64,000 bases of DNA from Pseudomonas sp. PDM05 (GCF_014851685.1 NZ_JACVAC010000004.1:372001-436000), one strand, 5' to 3'; shown: positions 17,980 through 27,781, counted from the first letter of the stretch. Notes: generated from the sequence alone by a model not told the origin. Numbers and translations: made by a program.

Positions 17980-19893
17980 TCACATTTGGATTGCCGGTGC
18001 CCTCGCCCAATCGATTTCACTCGCAGGCACCGGCCGGCCAAACCAATAACCCTGCCCCATATCGCAATCCTGGGCCAACAGAAACCGCGCCTGCTCCACC
18101 TGTTCGATCCCCTCGGCATGCACTTGCATGCCCATGCTTTTCGCCAAGGCAATCACCACGCGCACGATGGCGGCATCATCCTCATCCCATGGCAACCCAG
18201 CGACAAACCCCTGGTCGATCTTGAGCTTCTGCACCGGCAGGCGCTTGAGGCGCAGCAGTGAGGAATAGCCGGTGCCAAAATCGTCGATGGCCAGGCGCAA
18301 ACCCAGTTCGCGCAGGCGGTGCAGTTGCTCCAGGGCCACTTCGGGGTCTTCCATCACAGCGCTTTCGGTGACTTCCAGCTCCAGATACGCCGGGTCCAGG
18401 CCGGTGTCGTGCAGCACTTGGGCGACCTGGTCGTACAGCTCGCGCCGGGCGAACAGGCGGCTGGAAACGTTGACCGCGATAAAGCTCAATGGCAAGCCGT
18501 CCGCCAGCCATTGGCACATCTGGCGGCACGCCTGGCCCAGCACCCAGGCGTCGATGTCGGCGATCAGCCCGGTGCGTTCGGCGATGGGGATGAAATCCCC
18601 CGGGGGCACCAGGCCGCGTTCGGGGTGTTCCCAGCGCACCAGCGCTTCGACGCCCACCAGGCGGCTGTCTTGCAGGTTGTGCACGGGCTGGTAGTAGACG
18701 CGCAACTCGTGCTGGTCGAGGGCGCGGCGCAACTCGCTGGCGATTTCCACGCGGTTTTGCGCGTGGGCGGTGAGTTCTTCGGTGTACAACGCGTAGCTTT
18801 CGCGCCCGGCGCTCTTGGCCTTGAACAGCGCGGAGTCGGCGTTGCGCAGCAGTTGTTCGGCGCTCAGGGCGTCGCTGGGGAACACGCTGATGCCAATGCT
18901 GGCGCTGATGAACAACTGGTGGCCGTCGAAGATGAACGGCTGTTTCATCACATCCAGCATGCGTTGCGCCACGCCGGCGGCTTGCGCGACCTGTGGACAA
19001 CTTTCCGCCAGCACCGCAAATTCGTCGCCGCCCAGGCGCGCCAGGGTCACACCGGGGCCGAACAGTGCCTTGAGCCGTTCGCCCACCAGTTTCAGCAGTT
19101 GATCGCCGACGGCGTGGCCAAGGCTGTCGTTGATGATCTTGAAGTGGTCCAGGTCCAGCAGCAGCAAGGCACAGCCACGCTTGTGCACTTGCGCCGAAGC
19201 GAGCGCCTGCTCGGCGCGGTCGGTGAACAGCAGGCGGTTGGGCAGGTCGGTGAGAGGGTCGTGGTGCGCCAGGCGGGCCAGTTCGCGTTCGGAATGCTTG
19301 ATGGCGCTGATGTCGGAAAATACCGCGACGTAGTGGCTGACGTGGCCCAGATCGTCCTGCACGGCGCGGATGGTTTGCCACTGTGGATAAATCTCGCCGC
19401 TTTCGCGTCGGTTCCAGATTTCCCCGCTCCATTCGCCGGTGCGCCCCAGGGTATGGAACATCTGTTGGTAAAAACTCGACGAATGGCGCCCGGATTTGAA
19501 CAGGCTCGGCTGCTGCCCCATCACGTCTTCGCGCCGGTAGCCGGTGATCTCCATGAAGGCCCGGTTCACGTGCACGATCAGGCCCTTGGCGTCGGTGACC
19601 AGCACACCTTCGCGGGTGCAATCGAACACGGCGGCGGCCTGGCGCAGGCGTTCGCGGTTTTCCTTGAGGGGTTGATCCTGCAGGCTGGTGCGGTCGAAGC
19701 GTCGGCAGATCAGGTAAATCGCCAAGGCGCTGAGGGCCACCCATACGTAGCCGCGCATCTGCATCCAATGGCTCAACTGACTCGGTTCATCGAGAAAGTT
19801 GATCAATACCTGGTGACTGAGCTGGAGCCAGGCAATGGAAACCAGTAGGTATACCAGCCCTACGCGTAGGGCACCTCGGTATGAAAACGGCAT
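17980..19893 (-). CDS. membrane PAS-GGDEF-EAL c-di-GMP enzyme (PipA-like)
   Basis: A 637-aa protein with two N-terminal membrane helices, a PAS domain (~residues 85-200), a GGDEF domain (~205-365) and an EAL domain (~375-630). The GGDEF motif is intact (RLGGDEFAVL), but no RxxD inhibitory site precedes it. The EAL domain keeps EALVRW, the DDFGTGYSS loop, KIDQGFV and AEGIE, so it should be an active c-di-GMP phosphodiesterase. Gene order (sbp-oscA-this-desA) matches P. aeruginosa PA0285, which I recall as PipA. ATG 19893 is preferred over a TTG seven codons earlier. It is divergent from desA. Confidence 0.9.
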   Translation of the reverse strand: MPFSYRGALRVGLVYLLVSIAWLQLSHQVLINFLDEPSQLSHWMQMRGYVWVALSALAIYLICRRFDRTSLQDQPLKENRERLRQAAAVFDCTREGVLVTDAKGLIVHVNRAFMEITGYRREDVMGQQPSLFKSGRHSSSFYQQMFHTLGRTGEWSGEIWNRRESGEIYPQWQTIRAVQDDLGHVSHYVAVFSDISAIKHSERELARLAHHDPLTDLPNRLLFTDRAEQALASAQVHKRGCALLLLDLDHFKIINDSLGHAVGDQLLKLVGERLKALFGPGVTLARLGGDEFAVLAESCPQVAQAAGVAQRMLDVMKQPFIFDGHQLFISASIGISVFPSDALSAEQLLRNADSALFKAKSAGRESYALYTEELTAHAQNRVEIASELRRALDQHELRVYYQPVHNLQDSRLVGVEALVRWEHPERGLVPPGDFIPIAERTGLIADIDAWVLGQACRQMCQWLADGLPLSFIAVNVSSRLFARRELYDQVAQVLHDTGLDPAYLELEVTESAVMEDPEVALEQLHRLRELGLRLAIDDFGTGYSSLLRLKRLPVQKLKIDQGFVAGLPWDEDDAAIVRVVIALAKSMGMQVHAEGIEQVEQARFLLAQDCDMGQGYWFGRPVPASEIDWARAPAIQM

Positions 19894-20059
19894 ATGCTCA
19901 GTAATCCTTACCAAAAAAACAGAATCGTCCTACAACCGATGCGGATTATAGAGTAAGAAACATCCAGTCACTCCTATCTGAAAGGGCGGCTGGTTTTCTC
20001 TGTGGGCTTAGTGATAATGCGTGAGCTGTTTTTTTCTTTATCTGAGGGCCATACAGCCT

Positions 20060-21244
20060 ATGTGGTACAACGGTTTTCTTGACTTGTCAGCCTGGCAACT
20101 GGTGGCAGTCACTCTGTTGATGACCCACGTGACCATCGTTGGGGTCACCGTCTATCTACACCGTTATTCAGCCCATCGTTCCCTGGAACTCAATGGCGGC
20201 CTGAAACACTTCTTCCGCTTCTGGCTGTGGCTGACCACGGCGCAGAACACCCGCGAGTGGACGGCCATCCACCGCAAGCACCACGCCAAATGCGAAACCG
20301 TCGATGACCCGCACAGCCCGGTGATCAAGGGCTTGTCCACGGTATTGCGCAAAGGTGCCGAGCTGTACCGCGCCGAAGCGGAAAACCCCGAGACCCTGCG
20401 CATCTACGGCAAGAACTGCCCGGACGACTGGATCGAACGCAAGCTTTACACCCCCTACCCGCTGCTGGGCGTGGCGATCATGGGCGTGATCGATCTGCTG
20501 CTGTTCGGCACCATCGGCATCACCATCTGGGCGATCCAGATGATGTGGATCCCGTTCTGGGCCGCCGGAGTGATCAACGGCCTGGGCCATGCCGTCGGCT
20601 ATCGCAATTTCGAATGCCGTGATGCGGCGACCAACCTGGTGCCGTGGGGCATCATCGTCGGTGGCGAAGAGCTGCACAACAACCATCACACCTACCCCAA
20701 CTCCGCCAAGCTGTCGGTGAAGAAGTGGGAGTTCGACCTGGGCTGGGCCTGGATCAAAGTGTTCAGCTTCCTGCGCCTGGCCAAGGTGCAGCGCGTGGCA
20801 CCGATTGCCCACCGCGTCGAGGGCAAGGGCCACCTGGACATGGACACCGCCATGGCGATCCTCAACAACCGCTTCCAGATCATGGCCCAGTACCGCAAGT
20901 TGGTGATCGGCCCGCTGGTCAAGCAAGAGCTGGAAAAGGTCGATCATTCGGTACGCCACCAGTTCCATCGCGCCAAGCGCTTGCTATCGCGCGAGACCAG
21001 CCTGCTGGATGAGCGCCATCACGTGCGCATCCAGAGCATGCTGGAGCACAGCCACGCCCTGACTGTGATCTACGAGAAGCGCCTGGCGCTGCAACAGATC
21101 TGGCTCAAGACCAGCAGCAACGGCCACGATATGCTCGCCGCGATCAAGGAGTGGGTACACGAGGCAGAGGCCAGCGGCATCCAGTCCCTGCGCGATTTTG
21201 CCCACCAGTTGAAGACCTATTCGCTGCGTCCTGCGGCAGCCTGA
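20060..21244 (+). CDS. desA: DesA-type acyl-lipid delta-9 desaturase
   Basis: A 394-aa integral-membrane desaturase. The His boxes are HRYSAH (34-39), HRKHH (71-75) and HNNHH (206-210), with two hydrophobic pairs. Length and context match P. aeruginosa DesA, the oxygen-dependent desaturase that acts on phospholipid acyl chains in the membrane. Residues after ~250 form a long, charged, cytoplasmic helical tail. ATG at 20060 (MWYNGFLDLSAWQL) matches the usual start. It is divergent from the PAS-GGDEF-EAL gene and followed by a strong hairpin. Confidence 0.92.
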   Translation: MWYNGFLDLSAWQLVAVTLLMTHVTIVGVTVYLHRYSAHRSLELNGGLKHFFRFWLWLTTAQNTREWTAIHRKHHAKCETVDDPHSPVIKGLSTVLRKGAELYRAEAENPETLRIYGKNCPDDWIERKLYTPYPLLGVAIMGVIDLLLFGTIGITIWAIQMMWIPFWAAGVINGLGHAVGYRNFECRDAATNLVPWGIIVGGEELHNNHHTYPNSAKLSVKKWEFDLGWAWIKVFSFLRLAKVQRVAPIAHRVEGKGHLDMDTAMAILNNRFQIMAQYRKLVIGPLVKQELEKVDHSVRHQFHRAKRLLSRETSLLDERHHVRIQSMLEHSHALTVIYEKRLALQQIWLKTSSNGHDMLAAIKEWVHEAEASGIQSLRDFAHQLKTYSLRPAAA

Positions 21245-21251
21245 CGGTGCA

Positions 21252-21273
21252 GTGGGAGGGCCTGCCCTCCCAC
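21252..21273 (+). terminator. hairpin after desA
   Basis: gtgggagggc and gccctcccac form a 10-bp stem with a 2-base loop eight bases after the desA stop, with cttttt a few bases further. A terminator is likely, although the T run is not adjacent. Confidence 0.6.
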
Positions 21274-21432
21274 GTATCGGCTTTTTGGCGTCATTTACCG
21301 GGCACCGGCAATCGGTGCTGTTGACGGAACTTCACTGCAATTCCCCTCTCTCAATGAACACTTCGCCATCATGGTGGCCCCTTGTAGTGACCGCTGCTTT
21401 ATCCTGCGGCGCGCCCAGAGAGAGTTGTGCCG

Positions 21433-22434
21433 ATGGTTCACGAAAAGCCCTATCTGCCCGATACCCCCACCACTGAACCGCCCCTTCCGACGGCGGCGGC
21501 AACCCTGCTGGCGCTGATGCATGCCCAGGGTGAAGTCGAGCGGCTGAGCGAGCGCGAGCAGCTGTTGAGCTCGCTGCTGGTCAGCGTCAACGCCGTGCTG
21601 TGGGCCATCGATTGGGAAACGCGCCGCGTGCTGTACGTGAGCCCGGCCTATGAGCGCGTGTTCGGGCGACCCGCCGGATTGCTGCTGGCCGACCATCGGG
21701 AATGGCGCAACAGCATTCACCCCGAAGACCTCGACTACGCCGAACACAGCCTGGCCCGCGTGCTGGAACAAGGCACCGTGGAAGACCGCGAATACCGCAT
21801 CATCACCGCGGACGGGCAGATCCGCTGGCTCAGCGACAAGTGCTACATCAACCAGCAGGTCGAGCCCGGTAAGCCGGTGATCGTGGTCGGCATGGCCGAA
21901 GACATCACCGAAAAGAAGCAGCTGGAACTGGAACTGCACCGCCTCGCCACCACCGACGTGCTGACCCAGAGCAGCAACCGCCGGCACTTCTTCGAATGCG
22001 CCAACCAGGCGTTCGACAGTGCCTGCGCCCAGGCCGCGCCGCTGGCGTTCCTGCTGCTGGACATCGATGACTTCAAGGACATCAACGACACCTACGGCCA
22101 CCTGGAGGGCGATCAGGTACTGCGCCGCATCGCCGAGAGCGGTCGCGGGGTATTGCGCCGTGGCGACCTGTTCGGGCGCATTGGCGGCGAAGAATTCGCC
22201 GCCGTACTGCCCGGTTGCGCGCCAGAGATGGCGTTGCAGGTGGCCGAGCGCCTGGGCAGGGAGATTCAGGAGTTGAGTTTCAACTATGAAGGCCAGGCAT
22301 TCAGCGTGACCGTCAGCCAGGGCTTGGCCAGCCTGGACGAACAGGACTCGACCTTGGACAGCCTGTTCGCCCGTGCGGATGCAGCGATGTATGAGGCCAA
22401 GCGCCAAGGCAAGAATCGCGTCGTCGCCAGCTAG
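21433..22434 (+). CDS. PAS-GGDEF diguanylate cyclase
   Basis: A 333-aa cytoplasmic protein: a PAS domain of the PAS_3 fold (~residues 48-160; AIDWETRRVLYVSPAYERVFGRP, IHPEDLDYAEHSL, GMAEDITEKKQLE) followed by a GGDEF domain (~165-330). The active-site motif is GGEEF, and an inhibitory RxxD site (RRGD) lies five residues before it, so it should be an active, feedback-controlled c-di-GMP synthase. The DIDDFKDINDTYGH metal/substrate motif is intact. Together with the neighbouring EAL protein it forms a synthase/hydrolase pair around desA. Confidence 0.92.
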   Translation: MVHEKPYLPDTPTTEPPLPTAAATLLALMHAQGEVERLSEREQLLSSLLVSVNAVLWAIDWETRRVLYVSPAYERVFGRPAGLLLADHREWRNSIHPEDLDYAEHSLARVLEQGTVEDREYRIITADGQIRWLSDKCYINQQVEPGKPVIVVGMAEDITEKKQLELELHRLATTDVLTQSSNRRHFFECANQAFDSACAQAAPLAFLLLDIDDFKDINDTYGHLEGDQVLRRIAESGRGVLRRGDLFGRIGGEEFAAVLPGCAPEMALQVAERLGREIQELSFNYEGQAFSVTVSQGLASLDEQDSTLDSLFARADAAMYEAKRQGKNRVVAS

Positions 22435-22463
22435 ACACAGATCCAACGGTGAAGCAGATCCAA

Positions 22464-22553
22464 TCTGGGAGCGGGCTTACCCGCGATGGCGGTGGGTCAG
22501 CTAAAAATTTGCTGACTGACACACCCTCATCGCGGGCAAGCCCGCTCCCACAT
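22464..22553. repeat. REP pair (inverted)
   Basis: ctgggagcgggcttacccgcgat and its complement atcgcgggcaagcccgctcccac flank about 45 bases between two convergent genes. Confidence 0.88.
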
Positions 22554-22570
22554 TTGCATCTCACTGTTCT

Positions 22571-23779
22571 CTAGGCCTTGCGCACCCGCGTCAGCTCCGA
22601 CAGGCCCATCTTGAGCAACCGCGCGGTCTTGCCATTGGCCAGTGCTTCCAGCCCTTCATGCTCGGTCAGGCGCGCCATCTGCGCCGCCAGGTTGACCACC
22701 AGCGCATCCCGCGCATACACCCCGCCTTCCAGCGAATAGATCGCCGCGATCAACTGGCGCAGCTCATGGGGCAAGCGCCAACGCGCGCGCAGTGCCGAGC
22801 CATAGGCGGCGCCGAAGGTGTAGAGCGACTCGCCAATCGCCTCGTCGTCCAATGCCCCGCCACCCTGGCGCCAGTCCTCCAGGCAGCGCAGCAGCGCCAG
22901 GTCGCCGAGCCGATGCAGCAGGCCGGCGGCATAGCAGCGCTCGTGATCGAGTTCCAAAAGGCGCGCCAGGCGTCGGGCGAAGTCGGCGGTGTCCTGGGAA
23001 AACTGCCAGTGCCGTTCGGCATAAGCCACCAGCCCCGGGTCGCCCAGCACCACGTTGTGCTTGAGGGCCAGGCCCAGAATCAGGTTCATGCTTTGCCCCG
23101 CCGCCAGCTTGTGCAACGCCGCCGGCAAGGTCTGTACCGGCGTGCCGTGATGGCCGGCGCTGTTGGCGGCGGCGATCAGCACAGCGGTGATTTGCGGGTC
23201 CGTGCGCACCAGGTCTTCCAGGCGCTTGAGATCCAGGCCGTCGGGGCCAAGGCTCTTTTGCACTGCCGCTTTGACATCAACGCGCAGCGGCGCGCCATCG
23301 CAGGCGTCGCGACGACGCTCCAGGAACACCGGCAACGTCATGCCCGGCGCCAACGGCGGGATCTCGCAATACACGCTCTCGCCTTCATTGAGCAGCAGGT
23401 CCTGCAGGCGCTGGGTCAGGCTTTCCATGTTCAGGGGTTTGGTCAGGTACGCCGTGGGCGCCAGGGGCAAGGCTTCACGCACGCTGGCGGTGTCATTGCG
23501 ACTGCTCAGCAGAATGAACGGCAGCGCCGGCGTACGGCGCTGCTGACGCACGTGGCGCAGCAGACTCAGGCCATCGACGCCCGGCAGCTCCCAATCGGCC
23601 AGGATCAGGTCGTAGGCCTTGTCCCGCAGCAGCGTAGCCGCTTGCAGACCATCGGCACACACGTCCAGCCGTGCGTCACAGCGCACGTTCAACAACACTT
23701 GCTTGAGCAGGTCCAGCGACCAGGGGTCTGCTTCAGCGATCAACACTCGGGGTACAGCGGGTAGATCAACAGCCGTCAT
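22571..23779 (-). CDS. receiver-HDOD response regulator
   Basis: A 402-aa protein with an N-terminal receiver (residues ~10-130; phospho-Asp in LILADWELPGVDG, Lys in YLTKPLNMESL) and a C-terminal HDOD domain (~165-370; ITAVLIAAANSAGHHGTPVQTLPAALHKLAAG; YAAGLLHRLGDLALLRCL). HDOD proteins act in signalling, but their output is mostly unknown; the domain lacks a full HD phosphodiesterase site. No kinase gene is beside it. It is convergent with the diguanylate cyclase gene. Confidence 0.88.
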   Translation of the reverse strand: MTAVDLPAVPRVLIAEADPWSLDLLKQVLLNVRCDARLDVCADGLQAATLLRDKAYDLILADWELPGVDGLSLLRHVRQQRRTPALPFILLSSRNDTASVREALPLAPTAYLTKPLNMESLTQRLQDLLLNEGESVYCEIPPLAPGMTLPVFLERRRDACDGAPLRVDVKAAVQKSLGPDGLDLKRLEDLVRTDPQITAVLIAAANSAGHHGTPVQTLPAALHKLAAGQSMNLILGLALKHNVVLGDPGLVAYAERHWQFSQDTADFARRLARLLELDHERCYAAGLLHRLGDLALLRCLEDWRQGGGALDDEAIGESLYTFGAAYGSALRARWRLPHELRQLIAAIYSLEGGVYARDALVVNLAAQMARLTEHEGLEALANGKTARLLKMGLSELTRVRKA

Positions 23780-23865
23780 CCTGCACGCTCCATCGGCAAT
23801 GCTTGCACCTTAGTCAATGCGCACGCGTACGTACAATGAACGAGGCTAAAAACCACCAACCCCAT

Positions 23866-24289
23866 TCAAGGCATCGGCTTGAAAACCGGCTTTCGCCTCA
23901 GCCCCGTCTTGAGCGAATCATTCAGCGCCATGATGCGCCCCGCATCCCATTCAGCTTGCATCGCATGGTAGAGGCCAGGATCGATGCGTGACTGATGCAA
24001 CCTGAGGGCTTCGGACAATGCTTGTGCAATACGCTCGATGACGAGCCCCGGTTTCTCCACACCACAATGCTTGCGACCGAACTCGATCAACTGCTGGCGA
24101 TCCGGATAGGTCTTCACTTTGTTCATCTTGATCGCCAGGGTGATCTGCGCACGGATCGGCGAGGGATTTAAGGTCTATCCGCTTGTCGACCACTTCCAGC
24201 GCCATGCCCAACGCTGAAATGACCCTGAACACGGTATTCATCGCCACATTCTCCCCCGCCTCCAGATCAATGATCGTCTTGCGGTTGTA
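23866..24289 (-). pseudogene. decayed hipBA toxin-antitoxin remnant
   Basis: Two fragments in different frames. From about 24287 down to 24150 the translation NRKTIIDLEAGENV ... MNTVFRVISALGMALEVVDKR is the C-terminal half of a HipB/XRE antitoxin; its N-terminus is missing and its end runs out of frame. From about 24145 down to 23866 an 86-codon piece (YPDRQQLIEFGRKHCGVEKPGLVIERIAQAL) resembles the very C-terminus of a HipA kinase. The catalytic part of HipA is gone, so the locus is a deletion relic. Confidence 0.7.
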
Positions 24290-24330
24290 ATGGACATTTC
24301 AACTGCCTTGCGTCAGCTAAATCTGCAGGC

Positions 24331-24359
24331 AAAAAAAACCCGCCGAAGCGGGTTTTTTC
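24331..24359 (-). terminator. strong terminator of gabT
   Basis: aaaaaaaaCCCGCcgaaGCGGGtttttt: a GC stem with a GAA-type loop and A/T runs on both sides, so it can work in both directions. It lies about 25 bases past the gabT stop codon. Confidence 0.92.
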
Positions 24360-24381
24360 TGTCGATCAAGTCAGCGTCCGC

Positions 24382-25659
24382 TTACAGCTCGGAGAAGCAT
24401 TCTTCGATGATCGCCAGGCCTTTGTCCAATTGCTCGTCCGGCGCGGTCAGCGGGACCAGTACGCGCAACACGTTGCCGTAGGTACCGCAGCTCAGCAGGA
24501 TCAGGCCCTTGTCACGCGCCTTGGCCACCACGGCAGCCACGGCCGCAGCGTTTGGCTTGTGGGTGTCGCCGTCGTCGAACAGCTCGACCGCGATCATCGC
24601 GCCCAGGGCACGTACGTCGCCGATCACCGGGTACTTGGCCTGGATGGCTTTCAGGCCAGTGACCAGACGTTCGCCAACGGCCTTGCTGCGGTCCAGCAGG
24701 TGCTCTTCTTCGAACACTTCCATGACCGCCAGCGCAGCGGCGCAAGCGATCGGGCTGCCGGCATAGGTGCCGCCCAGGCCGCCTGGGGCGATGGCGTCCA
24801 TGTATTCAGCCTTGCCGCACACACCGGCCAGGGGGAAGCCACCGGCGATGGATTTGGCGAAGGTGGTCAGGTCGGCAGCAACGCCCATCTGTTCCATGGC
24901 GAAGAACGTGCCGGTACGGCCGGCACCGGTTTGCACTTCGTCGGCGATCAGCAGGATGCCGTGCTTGTCGCACAGTTCGCGCAGGCGCTTCATGAAGGAT
25001 TTTGGCGCGACGTAGAAACCGCCTTCGCCCTGCACCGGCTCGATGATGATGGCCGCGATGTCACGCGGCTCGGCATCGTTCTTGAAGATGCGTTCGATGC
25101 TGGCGATGGAATCGTCGTCGCTCACACCGTGCAGTTCGTTCGGGTACAGCGCGCGGAATACGCCGCCGGGCATCAGGCCCATGCCGGCCGAGTACGGCAC
25201 GACTTTACCCGTCAGGCCCAGGGTCATCATGGTACGGCCGTGGTAGGCGCCGGTGAAGGCGATCACGCCAGCACGGCCAGTGGCGGCACGGGCGATCTTG
25301 ACGGCGTTTTCAACGGCTTCGGAACCGGTGGTGACCAGCAGGGTTTTCTTGGCGAAATCACCTGGCACCTTGGCGTTCACTTTCTCGCACACTTCCACGT
25401 AAGGCTCGTAGGCCAGTACCTGGAAGCAGGTGTGGGTCAGTTTGTTCAGTTGCTCGGTCACGGCAGCGATGATTTTCGGGTGCACGTGGCCGGTGTTCAG
25501 CACGGCGATACCGCCGGCGAAGTCGATGAACTCGCGACCTTCAACGTCGGTCACGGTGGCATTCTTCGCGGAGTCGGCGAAGATCGGGTGAATCTGGCCA
25601 ACACCGCGCGGTACAGCGGCTTCGCGGCGTTTCATCAGGGATGCGTTGGTCTTGCTCAT
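24382..25659 (-). CDS. gabT: GabT, 4-aminobutyrate aminotransferase
   Basis: A 425-aa PLP-dependent class III aminotransferase converting 4-aminobutyrate plus 2-oxoglutarate to succinate semialdehyde plus glutamate. The PLP lysine is in TTFAKSIAGGFPLAG. Other signature parts are TTGSEAVENAVKIARAATGR, AYHGRTMMTLGLTGK and LLIADEVQTGAGRTG. ATG 25659 has GAGGACTTT upstream, and the length equals that of known GabT. It follows gabD in the same direction by 185 bases and ends at a strong terminator. It acts in GABA and polyamine/putrescine degradation. Confidence 0.96.
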   Translation of the reverse strand: MSKTNASLMKRREAAVPRGVGQIHPIFADSAKNATVTDVEGREFIDFAGGIAVLNTGHVHPKIIAAVTEQLNKLTHTCFQVLAYEPYVEVCEKVNAKVPGDFAKKTLLVTTGSEAVENAVKIARAATGRAGVIAFTGAYHGRTMMTLGLTGKVVPYSAGMGLMPGGVFRALYPNELHGVSDDDSIASIERIFKNDAEPRDIAAIIIEPVQGEGGFYVAPKSFMKRLRELCDKHGILLIADEVQTGAGRTGTFFAMEQMGVAADLTTFAKSIAGGFPLAGVCGKAEYMDAIAPGGLGGTYAGSPIACAAALAVMEVFEEEHLLDRSKAVGERLVTGLKAIQAKYPVIGDVRALGAMIAVELFDDGDTHKPNAAAVAAVVAKARDKGLILLSCGTYGNVLRVLVPLTAPDEQLDKGLAIIEECFSEL

Positions 25660-25787
25660 AAAGTCCTCATTCGCCACTCATCGGGTGGCGGGGTCCAAGG
25701 AATACGTGACGGGGAGGCAACTGCGGCAGCATGCGATGATCGACTGCCACAGCGTTCCCGGCCACTACGAATAACGTCTTGAAACAC

Positions 25788-25818
25788 GCAAAGGGTCAGC
25801 GCTCTCGTGCCCTTTGCG
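25788..25818 (-). terminator. hairpin between gabD and gabT
   Basis: On the minus strand GCAAAGGG and CCCTTTGC form an 8-bp stem about 27 bases after the gabD stop. There is no strong T run, so it may only attenuate read-through into gabT. Confidence 0.45.
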
Positions 25819-25844
25819 TTTGCAGCAATGCCTTGCCGGGCGGG

Positions 25845-27287
25845 TCAGATGCCCAGGCAGAGGTATTTGATTTCCAGGTAGTCCTCGATCCCGTACTTGG
25901 AACCTTCACGGCCCAGGCCGGAGGCCTTGATGCCGCCGAACGGCGCCACTTCGTTGGAGATCAACCCGGTGTTGACGCCAACCATGCCGTATTCCAGGGC
26001 TTCGGCCACGCGGAACACACGGCCCAGGTCGCGGGCGTAGAAGTACGAGGCCAGGCCGAATTCGGTGTCGTTGGACATCGCGATCACTTCGGCTTCGTCT
26101 TTGAAACGGAACAGCGGCGCCAGCGGGCCGAAGGTTTCTTCCTTCGCCACAGCGGCATTTTTCGGCACGTTGGTGAGGATGGTCGGCTCGAAGAAATTGC
26201 CTTCCATGACCTTGCCGCCCGCCAGCAACGTAGCGCCTTTGCTCAGGGCATCGGCGATGTGTTCCTGCACCTTGGCCACAGCCTTTTCGTCGATCAGCGG
26301 GCCGGTGGTGGTGCCGTCTTCCAGACCGTTGCCGATCTTCAACTTGGCTACCGCCACTTTGAGTTTTTCTGCGAACGCGTCGTACACCGAATCCTGGATG
26401 TACAGGCGGTTGGCGCAGACGCAGGTCTGGCCGTTGTTGCGGTACTTGGAGATGATCGCGCCTTCGACAGCCTTATCCAGGTCGGCGTCGTCAAACACGA
26501 TGAACGGCGCGTTACCGCCCAACTCCAGGGAAACTTTCTTGATGTCCTTGGCGCATTCGGCCATCAGCTGGCGACCGATTTCGGTCGAGCCGGTGAAAGA
26601 CAATTTACGCACGATCGGGTTGCCGGTCAGCTCGCCACCGATGTCGCCGGCGCTGCCGGTCACCACGCTCAGCACGCCTTTGGGGATACCGGCGCGGTGC
26701 GCCAGCTCAACCAGGGCCAGGGCCGAGAACGGGGTTTGCGAGGCAGGCTTGATGACCATGGTGCAACCGGCGGCCAGGGCCGGGCCGGCTTTACGGGTGA
26801 TCATCGCGGCCGGGAAGTTCCACGGGGTGATCGCTGCGGTCACGCCGATCGGCTGCTTGATCACGATCAGGCGCTTGTCGGGCTGGTGGCCGGGAATCAC
26901 GTCACCGTAGATGCGCTTGGCTTCTTCGGCGAACCACTCGATAAAGGAGGCGGCGTAGACGATTTCGCCCTTGGCTTCGGCCAGCGGCTTGCCTTGTTCG
27001 AGGGTCATCAGGCGAGCGAGGTCGTCCTGGTTTTCGATCAGCAGTTCGAACCAACGACGCAGCTTGTTCGCGCGTTCCTTGGCGGTCAGCGCGCGCCAGG
27101 CCGGCAAGGCGTTGTCGGCGGCTTCGATGGCGCGGCGGGTTTCCGCGGCGCCCATCTTTGGCACGGTGCCGAGAATCTCGCCCGTGGCCGGGTTGTTGAC
27201 CTTGATGGTTTGACCGTTGTCCGCATCGACCCAAGCGCCATCGATAAAGGCTTGCTGGCGGAACAACTGGGCATCTTTAAGCTGCAT
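25845..27287 (-). CDS. gabD: GabD, succinate-semialdehyde dehydrogenase (NADP+)
   Basis: A 480-aa aldehyde dehydrogenase oxidising succinate semialdehyde to succinate. The catalytic Cys lies in NNGQTCVCANR and the Glu in VSLELGGNAPFIV; the cofactor region is TPWNFPAAMITRK and FTGSTEIGRQLM. The second cysteine two residues after the catalytic one (TCVC) is the position of the redox switch in other GabD enzymes. ATG 27287 has AAGGA upstream. Together with GabT it completes the GABA shunt. Confidence 0.96.
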   Translation of the reverse strand: MQLKDAQLFRQQAFIDGAWVDADNGQTIKVNNPATGEILGTVPKMGAAETRRAIEAADNALPAWRALTAKERANKLRRWFELLIENQDDLARLMTLEQGKPLAEAKGEIVYAASFIEWFAEEAKRIYGDVIPGHQPDKRLIVIKQPIGVTAAITPWNFPAAMITRKAGPALAAGCTMVIKPASQTPFSALALVELAHRAGIPKGVLSVVTGSAGDIGGELTGNPIVRKLSFTGSTEIGRQLMAECAKDIKKVSLELGGNAPFIVFDDADLDKAVEGAIISKYRNNGQTCVCANRLYIQDSVYDAFAEKLKVAVAKLKIGNGLEDGTTTGPLIDEKAVAKVQEHIADALSKGATLLAGGKVMEGNFFEPTILTNVPKNAAVAKEETFGPLAPLFRFKDEAEVIAMSNDTEFGLASYFYARDLGRVFRVAEALEYGMVGVNTGLISNEVAPFGGIKASGLGREGSKYGIEDYLEIKYLCLGI

Positions 27288-27658
27288 GTCGGGTTTCCTT
27301 AACAGCACCGCGCGCACGCGGAGCGAATTAGAGTTGTTGAAAGGCGCCTTGTGGGCTGCCGTCAGGGAAATCAGCCCCAGCGCGCGGACTCAGGTGAAGC
27401 GCACGCGGGAGACAGAGCGTTTGAAATCTCAAACGAATCCTAGGATCAATGGGGGGGCAGGGCAATAGTCTGTTCGAAAAAAAGAACGAAAACGGCGCTT
27501 TTGCCGAAACTTTCGGATCAGCGTGATTGGGCAGGGTTCCACCGCAATGATCGGCGGTGCCCGGCCCAGGGCGTCAGCGCGCGGATTTCCTACGTTCCAG
27601 CGGCCAAAAACCAGCATGGACGCCCAAGGGCGACATGGGTATGATGTCGCCCGCACAA

Positions 27659-27735
27659 GCATCCGTAGCTCAGCTGGATAGAGTACTGCCCTCCGAAGGC
27701 AGGGGTCGTGGGTTCGAATCCCGCCGGGTGCACCA
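27659..27735 (+). tRNA. tRNA-Arg (anticodon CCG)
   Basis: A complete cloverleaf of 77 bases with encoded CCA. Acceptor stem GCATCCG/CGGGTGC; D-arm GCTCAGCTGGATAGAGT; anticodon stem CTGCC/GGCAG around loop CTCCGAA, giving anticodon CCG; T-arm GTGG-GTTCGAATC. It sits at the left border of the accessory island, a common integration site. Confidence 0.97.
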
Positions 27736-27781
27736 TATAGCAGTCTCGGGCTGTCTCAGACAGTCTACGAAACACCCCAAG

